The translations under genes and the position numbers were made by a program. This document shows, piece after piece, positions 1-4,501 of a DNA stretch of 5,351 nucleotides; positions within the stretch are counted from its first letter, which is position 1; each line of letters opens with the position of its first letter. Below the pieces are notes generated by a model. The model ran no database searches. It was not told the DNA's origin and was given only the letters and a program-made list of their open reading frames with translations. Source of the stretch: Treponema sp. (GTDB taxonomy: Bacteria > Spirochaetota > Spirochaetia > Treponematales > Breznakiellaceae); NCBI GenBank assembly GCA_031263435.1, contig JAISFT010000007.1, positions 1-5,351 of the forward strand, written 5' to 3'.

Positions 1-1698
1 ACAACGGACATTCTGCGTCTTGCCTCGTCGGTGGTGGCCCATAACGAGTCCCGGCTGGGCAAGGAGCTTTTTTCCCGGCGCGGGGGGGGCAAGAAACCGG
101 TCCTGGCCTTCCTGCCCAACCAGGATGAAGAGGCGGCCTTCTGCGCGGACCTTATCGAAAAGTCGGTGTCTGCGGCCGCAAATGCGGCTGCACATGCATT
201 TGCAGACGTGCCCGGCGGCCGGAAAAACGGAGATCCCGCGGGTTCTTCCCGCTGGGCCGATTGGGCGGTTCTCTACCGGACCAATGCCCAGTCCCTGGGC
301 TTTGAAACCGAATTCCTGCGCCGCGGCATCCCCTACCGGGTGGTGGGGACCCTTAAATTTTACGAACGGGAGGAGATAAAAGACGCCCTGGCCCTGCTCT
401 CGTTCCTGGCCAACGGCAGGGATGAAATCGCCTTCCGCCGGGTAATAAACAAGCCTGCCCGGGGGCTGGGGAAGGCTACGGTGGATCGTATCATCGAAGC
501 CTTTGCCGGCGATCTTGCCGCTGCGCCGGAACCGGGGGGCCTGGAGACCGCCGCCCGGCTCCTCCTCCCGGATCTTCCCCCCAAGGCCCGCACGGGGCTG
601 CAGGAATTCCTGAAACTGATGGAAGAAGGCCGGGACCTGATCGCGGCCGGCGGTGTGGAGGAGGACGGGGAGGCTCCCACTATAGCCCGATCCTCCACCA
701 CAGCCAAATCCCACGGTACGTCCCCTGCCGTGCCCGCAGCAAAGTCCCGTCCCATCCTGAATTCAGGCCTGAATTCAGGCCCGAATTCGGGTCCGGGGTC
801 AAAACCGGGGCCCGGACCGGGAAAGGGCAGGAAGGCCCGCCGGGAGGAAGTTTCCGAATCCCGGGACGAACTGCGCGGCTCCGAGGGGCTTTCGACACTG
901 GTAGTAAAACTGGTGACGGATTCGGGCCTGGCGGACCACTACCGGCTTCAGGAGGAAGTTGGGGCAGTTCCGCGGCTCAACAACCTTCAGGAACTGGCCA
1001 ATGCGGCCGTCGAGTATCCCGCCACCATGGCGGGGCTCCTCCAGTTCCTCGAAAATATCGAACTTGACCGTTCCCTGGAAGACAATTCGGATAAACAGAC
1101 CGGCAGCAATGCGGTAACGCTGATCACCTTCCACAACACCAAGGGGCTGGAATTCCGGCATGTCATCATGACCGGCATTGAGCAGGGGGTCTTCCCCCGG
1201 GACGATAAAAAAGGGGAGGACCTGGAAGAAGAACGGCGGCTCTTTTACGTGGGGGCCACCCGGGCCATGGACGAGCTTTACCTGGTATCCTGCGCCCAGC
1301 GCCGGATGTACGGCCGTACCCAGGATGCCGAACCCAGCCTCTTTTTACGGGAGATAGACCCCGCGGTACTGCGGACAATCGGCGCCAGACGGGGCTGGTC
1401 CGGCAGTTCCGGCCATGTTGGCCTTGGCCATACTGGGCTTAGCCATACTAGCCTTGACCATACTGGCCTTGGCCGTCCCGGTCATACCGGCCCCGGAGCG
1501 GAGGGGGACCGGGCCCGCGGCGAATGGCAACGGGGCGACCGGGTCTACCACGACGATTACGGTTACGGCGGCGTGGTACGGGTCCGGGAAAGCGAAGAAG
1601 GCCCGATAGTGGAACTGCTTTTTGAAAGCGGCAAGGAACTGCGTTTCCTGAGCCGGTACCAGGGTTCCGCGTTTACCAGAATTGGCAGGGACGATTGA
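1..1698 (+). CDS. uvrD: UvrD/PcrA-type ATP-dependent DNA helicase, 5'-truncated by window edge
   Basis: This is a superfamily 1 3'-5' DNA helicase, which unwinds DNA in excision repair and mismatch repair and strips proteins from DNA. The frame is open from base 1, so the N-terminal ATPase part with Walker A lies upstream; 565 codons are visible. Recognisable pieces in order are WAVLYRTNAQS (262-294), GIPYRVVG followed by a YEREEIKDALA stretch (from 325), motif V HNTKGLEF (1132-1155), motif VI EEERRLFYVGATRA (1225-1266), and a C-terminal Tudor-like RNA-polymerase-binding domain starting WQRGDRVYHDDYGYGG (from 1525). Three insertions are unusual: an Ala-rich one (about 166-250), a Pro/Gly/Ser-rich one of some 75 residues in the 2B region (about 643-885), and a His/Gly repeat linker (1411-1500). 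A run of eight G lies at 82-89. It ends in TGA overlapping the next gene. The family is certain; uvrD versus pcrA naming is arbitrary. Confidence 0.95.
   Translation, partial: TTDILRLASSVVAHNESRLGKELFSRRGGGKKPVLAFLPNQDEEAAFCADLIEKSVSAAANAAAHAFADVPGGRKNGDPAGSSRWADWAVLYRTNAQSLGFETEFLRRGIPYRVVGTLKFYEREEIKDALALLSFLANGRDEIAFRRVINKPARGLGKATVDRIIEAFAGDLAAAPEPGGLETAARLLLPDLPPKARTGLQEFLKLMEEGRDLIAAGGVEEDGEAPTIARSSTTAKSHGTSPAVPAAKSRPILNSGLNSGPNSGPGSKPGPGPGKGRKARREEVSESRDELRGSEGLSTLVVKLVTDSGLADHYRLQEEVGAVPRLNNLQELANAAVEYPATMAGLLQFLENIELDRSLEDNSDKQTGSNAVTLITFHNTKGLEFRHVIMTGIEQGVFPRDDKKGEDLEEERRLFYVGATRAMDELYLVSCAQRRMYGRTQDAEPSLFLREIDPAVLRTIGARRGWSGSSGHVGLGHTGLSHTSLDHTGLGRPGHTGPGAEGDRARGEWQRGDRVYHDDYGYGGVVRVRESEEGPIVELLFESGKELRFLSRYQGSAFTRIGRDD
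168..207. repeat. Imperfect inverted repeat inside helicase coding sequence
   Basis: GTCTGC (168-173) pairs with GCAGAC (202-207), and AAATGC (180-185) pairs with GCATTT (196-201). The six-base bulge GGCCGC lies on the left arm only, and the loop is ten bases. It encodes the Ala-rich stretch SAAANAAAHAFAD, a segment longer than the short link usually found here in UvrD proteins, so the palindrome coincides with an apparent insertion. Confidence 0.6.
756..791. repeat. Three tandem 12-bp perfect palindromes in the helicase gene
   Basis: Units at 756-767 and 768-779 are both CCTGAATTCAGG, and the unit at 780-791 is CCCGAATTCGGG. Each is a perfect palindrome. The third differs from the others by two symmetric changes that preserve the dyad. 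They are in frame and encode the tetrapeptides LNSG, LNSG and PNSG. A further 8-bp inverted repeat follows immediately, GGTCCGGG (790-797) with CCCGGACC (811-818). The block lies in the low-complexity insertion of the 2B region. Confidence 0.9.
1411..1485 (+). repeat. Five degenerate 15-bp tandem repeats encoding GHTGL pentapeptides
   Basis: Consecutive units start at 1411, 1426, 1441, 1456 and 1471 with approximate consensus GGCCATACTGGCCTT. The first four translate as GHVGL, GHTGL, SHTSL and DHTGL; the fifth is diverged (GRPGH). The period is a multiple of three, so expansion or contraction keeps the helicase frame. The repeats form the flexible linker between the helicase core and the C-terminal Tudor-like domain. 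Confidence 0.85.
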
Positions 1699-2630
1699 AG
1701 AACACTACATTGACGGAAACATCCCCGTTGAATCTGCTGCCCGTGGTACTCCGGGCCCGGGATTTCAGACTCTACACCCAGGGCGGCGGTAGGCTGGTGG
1801 ACCTGTGGCAGTGCGGAGGCCGCTCCATCCTGGGCCATAACCCCGCCGGAGTACTGCGGGAACTGAAGAACTCCGCCAACAGGGGACTTTTCAGCCCCCT
1901 GCCCCATCCCCTGGAACGGCGTCTTGTCAAAGCCCTTTCCCGGCTTATCCCCCGCCGAAACTTCCGGTTCTACACGGAGCGGAGCGCCCTGGACCAGGCG
2001 CTGGAAGCGGCGGGTTTCCCCCGGACCGAATCTTTCCCGGACCCCGTTTTTGACCCCGGAGCGGATTCCGGGACCCTCGCAGGGAATCCTGCCGGGGATG
2101 CCGGTCCAGGTCTGTGGCGGCCCTTCCTGGAACCGGCCCCGGAGGGGGAAACGGAAACACCATCCCCCCTGCTTATCCCCATCCTCCCCTGGCCCCTGGC
2201 CCCCTGGGTCCTGGCCCTGGAACCCGCGCTGGAAGACCGCTTTGCCCCATCGCAGCCCGTCTCCCCGGTTCTTCTGGCCGCGGCTGTCCGGGCCGTTTAC
2301 GATCTTATCGCGGCGGGCCCCGGCGGGGGGCGGCCGGTTTACCCGCGCATCAACCACGCGCTGTACGGGACGCCGCCGGGACTCACGAACCCCTGGCGCC
2401 GCCGGGGCCCTTACCTGGTCTACGCCCCCCTTCAAATGCCGTCTTACGGAGATCCACAGGATCACAGGACCCAGGCCCCCCCTGCCTCCTGGGAAACCCT
2501 TTTCAGGAACTTCCTCCGGGAAGGCTTCCTGATCCCCCCGGAGCCCACAGAACCCCTGATCCTGCCGGGGACCCTCTCCCCCGGGGAAGAAGCCAAACTG
2601 GCAGCCCTTTTGGGTCCGGAGAAATGTTAA
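1695..2630 (+). CDS. Hypothetical protein with degenerate class III aminotransferase-like N-terminus
   Basis: I do not recognise this 311-residue protein with certainty. The start is TTG at 1695, sharing TTGA with the helicase stop; GGCAGGG lies just upstream as a Shine-Dalgarno sequence, so translational coupling is likely. Residues 24-85 (FRLYTQGGGRLVDLWQCGG, then ILGHNP near 45-50, then a PLERRLVKALSRLIP segment) read like the opening of class III or glutamate-1-semialdehyde aminotransferases. Residues 90-106 (FRFYTERSALDQALEAA) sit where those enzymes carry the PLP-phosphate SGTEA motif, here lost. Only five lysines exist, all near the two ends (2, 58, 79 and two in the last ten residues), so no PLP Schiff-base lysine is present in the middle. 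Residues about 110-170 are Pro/Gly-rich. No signal peptide or membrane segment is evident. It could be a pseudoenzyme or an unrelated protein; the existence of the gene is more certain than its kinship. Confidence 0.75.
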   Translation: MKNTTLTETSPLNLLPVVLRARDFRLYTQGGGRLVDLWQCGGRSILGHNPAGVLRELKNSANRGLFSPLPHPLERRLVKALSRLIPRRNFRFYTERSALDQALEAAGFPRTESFPDPVFDPGADSGTLAGNPAGDAGPGLWRPFLEPAPEGETETPSPLLIPILPWPLAPWVLALEPALEDRFAPSQPVSPVLLAAAVRAVYDLIAAGPGGGRPVYPRINHALYGTPPGLTNPWRRRGPYLVYAPLQMPSYGDPQDHRTQAPPASWETLFRNFLREGFLIPPEPTEPLILPGTLSPGEEAKLAALLGPEKC

Positions 2631-2652
2631 ATTACTGATGCCGGACACGTTT

Positions 2653-2675
2653 CGGTTTGCGCCCAGCGCAAACCG
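2653..2675. repeat. Perfect 10-bp hairpin
   Basis: CGGTTTGCGC (2653-2662) and GCGCAAACCG (2666-2675) are exact reverse complements around a CCA loop. The hairpin lies 22 bases after the stop of the preceding gene and is not followed by a T tract, so a simple intrinsic terminator is unlikely here. Confidence 0.85.
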
Positions 2676-2709
2676 GGCTGGGGGGTTGGCGGAAGGCCAA
2701 GCGGAGGGA

Positions 2710-2757
2710 GATGTAGACGTGCCTGCGGCACAATAGTGCCGATGGCACGGATACATC
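2710..2757. other. Three-way-junction-like fold with two identical-stem hairpins
   Basis: The outer stem is GATGTA (2710-2715) with TACATC (2752-2757). Inside are two hairpins with the same stem GTGCC/GGCAC: 2719-2731 with loop TGC and 2736-2748 with loop GAT, separated by AATA. The 5' arm of the first can alternatively pair with the 3' arm of the second. The pairings are read directly; a role in RNA is inferred. Confidence 0.6.
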
Positions 2758-2795
2758 GACCGGAGCGCAGGACTGGAGCCAAGGGGGGGCCAGGG

Positions 2796-2824
2796 ACCAA
2801 AAACGCGTAAGCGTTTTTGGTTTT
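2796..2824 (+). terminator. Probable intrinsic terminator of the helicase operon
   Basis: CCAAAAACGC (2797-2806) and GCGTTTTTGG (2811-2820) form a perfect 10-bp stem with loop GTAA, extended by A2796-T2821 and followed by T residues through 2824. The shape matches a rho-independent terminator, and the A-rich left arm could also serve the opposite strand. It lies about 165 bases after the last stop codon of the operon. Confidence 0.55.
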
Positions 2825-2825
2825 A

Positions 2826-2851
2826 GGGGTTTGGGGCAAGCCCCAAACCCC
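2826..2851. repeat. Perfect 11-bp G/C-rich hairpin
   Basis: GGGGTTTGGGG (2826-2836) pairs exactly with CCCCAAACCCC (2841-2851) around loop CAAG. It starts two bases after the T run of the terminator-like hairpin, making a tandem pair. Two GGGG runs on one arm could also support alternative G-rich structures. Confidence 0.85.
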
Positions 2852-2914
2852 ATTTCCGGGAGATTGTCCGTGGTAGCGGGCCCCCCCTTCCTGAAAATTC
2901 AGTACAAAGGCCCC

Positions 2915-2942
2915 TTGCATTTCGGTTCCGGCCCGGTAATAC
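2915..2942 (+). promoter_or_regulatory. Weak candidate promoter before the small membrane gene pair
   Basis: TTGCAT (2915-2920) and TAATAC (2937-2942) are separated by 16 bases and resemble -35 and -10 boxes, though the -10 matches the consensus at only three of six positions. The position would leave almost no leader before the ATG at 2950, which itself lacks a Shine-Dalgarno sequence, consistent with a leaderless transcript. The evidence is weak. Confidence 0.25.
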
Positions 2943-2949
2943 TAGCAAC

Positions 2950-3249
2950 ATGGACACCGGACAGGCTATATTTATCGTCAGCCGCCTCGTTATTGGGGCG
3001 CTGGCGGTCTTTTTTGCCGTTATGCTCTGGTCCAGGACCAGGGACATTGCATGGATACTCATGATAGGCGGGACCATTGCCGCCTATGGGGAGGTCCTGT
3101 ACACGGTTTTACACCTTTTCGGCATAGGGGCCGCGCTTCCGGCTGTTGGATCGGTGCCGCTGCTGACCATTATCCTGTCCAATGTGCCGGTACTGTTCTT
3201 TATTTCGGCGTTTCTAGTAATGGTAGTCCGCTTATACGGACGCCGTTAA
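2950..3249 (+). CDS. Small membrane protein of unknown function, three predicted helices
   Basis: This 99-residue protein is strongly hydrophobic. Likely transmembrane segments are residues about 6-27 (AIFIVSRLVIGALAVFFAVM region), 33-58 (IAWILMIGGTIAAYGEVLY region) and 68-95 (LLTIILSNVPVLFFISAFLV region). The short loop after helix one contains SRTRD and the C-terminus is RLYGRR; these positive ends suggest cytoplasmic placement. ATG at 2950 is the only reasonable start because it keeps helix one whole, but no Shine-Dalgarno sequence precedes it. A second small membrane gene starts 25 bases downstream. I do not recognise the family. The coding call rests on the clean helix pattern and on the tight spacing to the next gene. 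Confidence 0.75.
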   Translation: MDTGQAIFIVSRLVIGALAVFFAVMLWSRTRDIAWILMIGGTIAAYGEVLYTVLHLFGIGAALPAVGSVPLLTIILSNVPVLFFISAFLVMVVRLYGRR

Positions 3250-3253
3250 TTTT

Positions 3254-3273
3254 TTGGAGGACCTTGGAGGACC
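3254..3273 (+). promoter_or_regulatory. Duplicated ribosome-binding site (two copies of TTGGAGGACC)
   Basis: The 10-base unit TTGGAGGACC occurs at 3254-3263 and again at 3264-3273. The second copy puts GGAGG (3266-3270) four bases before ATG 3275. The first copy puts GGAGG three bases before a TTG at 3264, but that frame stops after four codons. The in-frame TTG at 3254 has no Shine-Dalgarno sequence ahead of it. The duplication therefore supports the ATG at 3275 as the real start. Confidence 0.7.
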
Positions 3274-3274
3274 T

Positions 3275-3481
3275 ATGAAAGCGTTGTTACTCGGTTTGAT
3301 CTTCCTTGCCGGGGCCGGTTTTGCCGGTTTCTGCTGGTGGGGGGATGTTCTGGTGTTTCTCAGGGGCGCAGTACCGGTCATTGCCCTGTTTATCGGCCTG
3401 GTGGCTGTGTTTATCGGCATTGCGGATCTTAAAGACAAGGCCGCGGCCAGGAAGGAAGAGGCAAAAGATCAGAAGGCTTGA
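3275..3481 (+). CDS. Small membrane protein of unknown function, two predicted helices and charged tail
   Basis: This protein has 68 residues from ATG 3275. The in-frame upstream TTG at 3254 is rejected because the GGAGG boxes fall inside that extension. Helix one spans residues about 2-22 (KALLLGLIFLAGAGFAGFC region) and may double as an uncleaved signal anchor. Helix two spans about 27-53 (VFLRGAVPVIALFIGLVAVF region). A highly charged tail follows, LKDKAAARKEEAKDQKA, probably cytoplasmic. Its stop codon TGA lies inside a TTGACA box upstream of rplM. It pairs with the membrane gene before it and they are probably co-transcribed. I do not recognise a family. Confidence 0.75.
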   Translation: MKALLLGLIFLAGAGFAGFCWWGDVLVFLRGAVPVIALFIGLVAVFIGIADLKDKAAARKEEAKDQKA

Positions 3482-3510
3482 CATAACCTTCCCTCTTATG
3501 ACAGTATATC
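3478..3510 (+). promoter_or_regulatory. Possible promoter of the rplM-rpsI operon
   Basis: TTGACA at 3478-3483 is a perfect sigma-70-type -35 box overlapping the stop of the upstream membrane gene. The best -10 candidate is TATATC at 3505-3510, but the spacer is 21 bases, longer than the usual 16-18, and no better box appears at the usual distance. A transcript from here would start about 30-35 bases before the rplM ATG. Confidence 0.35.
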
Positions 3511-3543
3511 GGCTTGCGTGTGGATTCAAACAGAGAAGGTTAT
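3483..3543. repeat. 9-bp inverted repeat whose right arm holds the rplM ribosome-binding site
   Basis: ATAACCTTC (3483-3491) and GAAGGTTAT (3535-3543) are exact reverse complements 43 bases apart. The right arm contains most of AGAAGG (3534-3539), the likely Shine-Dalgarno of rplM nine bases before its ATG. In a read-through transcript from the upstream genes, the left arm could mask this site. In a transcript from the promoter at 3478 the left arm would be absent. Confidence 0.6.
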
Positions 3544-3548
3544 AGAAT

Positions 3549-3977
3549 ATGAAGACAGAATTCGTAAAACCTGCCCAGATAGAGCGGAAGTGGTTCCTCA
3601 TTGACGCCCAGGGCAAGGTGTTGGGCAGGGTTGCCGCCAGGGTGTCCTCTATACTCCGGGGGAAGGAAAAGGCGATCTATGCCCCCCACCAGGAAACGGG
3701 GGATTTTGTAGTAATTGTCAACGCGGAGAAGATCCTCGTTACCGGCCGGAAGGCCCAGCAGAAGGAATACCACCGGCATTCCGGTTATGTGGGGGGGCTT
3801 AAGACCGACCGTTTTGAAAAACTTATCGCCCGGCGTCCGGCTGCTCCGCTGGAGCTGGCCATTAAGGGAATGCTCCCCAAGGGGCCCCTGGGCCGGAAGC
3901 GTTTCTAGAATGTCAAAGTCTATGCCGGGGCGGAACATCCCCACGGGGCCCAAAACCCCCAGGCGCTTGAACTCTAA
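3549..3977 (+). CDS. rplM: Large-subunit ribosomal protein L13 (uL13) with in-frame TAG at codon 120
   Basis: L13 is an early-assembling 50S protein that binds 23S rRNA. The frame opens MKTEFVKP, contains the conserved LGRVAARVSSILRGK, TGDFVVIVNAEKILVTG and KGMLPKGPLGRKRF blocks, then meets TAG at 3906-3908. Without changing frame it continues as N followed by VKVYAGAEHPHGAQNPQ and ALEL to TAA at 3975-3977. Counting the TAG, the gene has 142 codons, the same as E. coli L13, and the post-stop stretch matches the family C-terminus. The stop therefore replaces one residue, normally Lys or Arg, and no bases are lost or gained. If TAG terminates, the product has 119 residues and lacks the last 22. 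Possible explanations are a sequencing or assembly error, a recent nonsense mutation, suppression, or TAG decoding. The AGAAGG Shine-Dalgarno lies nine bases upstream. rpsI follows after 58 bases, the conserved bacterial pairing. Confidence 0.93.
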
Positions 3978-4035
3978 AACAAGGGCAGACCCCGAAGCTT
4001 TTGCCGGGGACCCCAATTATACGAGGTAAGGGTAA

Positions 4036-4428
4036 ATGGTCAAGAATCTTGGAATCGGTACCGGCAGAAGGAAGGCCGCCGTGGCCCGGGTGTATGTTCG
4101 GGATGGCAGCGGTAAAATAACCATCAATGGCAGGGAACTGGGCAGCTACTTCGTCCAGGGGGAACATGCCCTTTTGGTCCGTCAGCCCCTTTTGGTGACG
4201 GCAAATGAAAATAAATTCGATATTCTTATTAACGTTTACGGCGGCGGCCCCAACGGACAGGCCGGCGCCTGCCGCCACGGCATCGCCCGGGCGCTCTGCC
4301 ATGTGGACCAGGCCAACTACGCCAGCCTCCGCAGCAACGGCTACCTGACCCGGGATCCCCGGATGGTGGAACGGAAGAAGTACGGACGGGCCGGTGCACG
4401 CCGGCGCTTCCAGTTCTCCAAGCGTTAA
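4036..4428 (+). CDS. rpsI: Small-subunit ribosomal protein S9 (uS9)
   Basis: S9 is a 30S head protein whose C-terminal tail reaches the P-site tRNA. The product has 130 residues, the same length as the E. coli protein. Landmarks are GTGRRKAAVARVYV (8-21), GKITINGREL, QPLLVT, the signature block VYGGGPNGQAGACRHGIARAL in the second half, LTRDPRMVERKKYG, and the basic tail RRRFQFSKR with the terminal SKR that contacts tRNA. ATG 4036 follows GAGGT (4023-4027) at good spacing. The gene is intact, in contrast to the rplM frame before it, and is most likely co-transcribed with it. Confidence 0.98.
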   Translation: MVKNLGIGTGRRKAAVARVYVRDGSGKITINGRELGSYFVQGEHALLVRQPLLVTANENKFDILINVYGGGPNGQAGACRHGIARALCHVDQANYASLRSNGYLTRDPRMVERKKYGRAGARRRFQFSKR

Positions 4429-4440
4429 TACATGCTGTCC

Positions 4441-4494
4441 GCCGCGGCGCCTGTTCGCACACGCGGCCGCGGCATAGCGGGGTTTTAATCCCGC
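4441..4494 (+). promoter_or_regulatory. Two GC-rich hairpins between rpsI and recX, possible attenuator or weak terminator
   Basis: GCCGCGGC at 4441-4448 can pair with the identical self-complementary octamer at 4466-4473. A second hairpin, GCGGGG (4477-4482) with TCCCGC (4489-4494) and loop TTTTAA, ends just before the GGAG ribosome-binding site (4495-4498) of recX. No T tract follows either stem, so a simple intrinsic terminator is doubtful. They could limit recX expression relative to the ribosomal genes. Confidence 0.35.
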
Positions 4495-4501
4495 GGAGAC
4501 C

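Larger units (their letters stand above)
2640..2860. other. Highly structured intergenic segment, candidate dispersed repeat or structured RNA
   Basis: This takes up most of the 319-bp gap between genes at 2631-2949, which contains no credible coding sequence. It is a chain of hairpins: 2653-2675, a weaker one at 2686-2700 (TTGGC with GCCAA), a three-way-junction-like fold at 2710-2757, and two strong stems at 2796-2821 and 2826-2851. The 6-bp terminal repeat CGGACA (2642-2647) with TGTCCG (2865-2870) is weak. The density of perfect stems is far above that in the flanking genes. A mobile intergenic repeat and a 3' untranslated region are both possible. Confidence 0.5.

Noticed and set aside
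1411..1485. CRISPR-like array
   Set aside because: The 15-bp units are contiguous with no spacers, are degenerate, and encode an in-frame peptide repeat.
1563..2756. Long open frame on the minus strand, 397 codons
   Set aside because: It lies opposite the helicase 3' end and the 1695-2630 gene, runs into the hairpin segment, and shows only Arg/Gly/Pro-rich composition with no domain. The plus-strand gene has a coupled start and recognisable motifs.
2782..2789. G-rich run as a phase-variation tract controlling a gene
   Set aside because: It lies in noncoding hairpin DNA over 150 bases from the next start codon and not in a promoter spacer that I can identify.
2627..2920. Minus-strand open frames across the structured intergenic segment
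   Set aside because: Open only because the segment is GC-rich and palindromic. There is no ribosome-binding site or sensible protein pattern, and the hairpin arms produce repeated peptide fragments.
3890..3915. Frameshift in rplM
   Set aside because: The post-stop codons are in the same frame as the first 119 codons and the total length is the family norm, so this is a single in-frame TAG, not an insertion or deletion.
3715..4029. Plus-strand open frame of 104 codons bridging rplM and rpsI
   Set aside because: A shifted-frame shadow of rplM with Arg/Pro/Ser-rich translation. The conserved L13 residues lie in the other frame.
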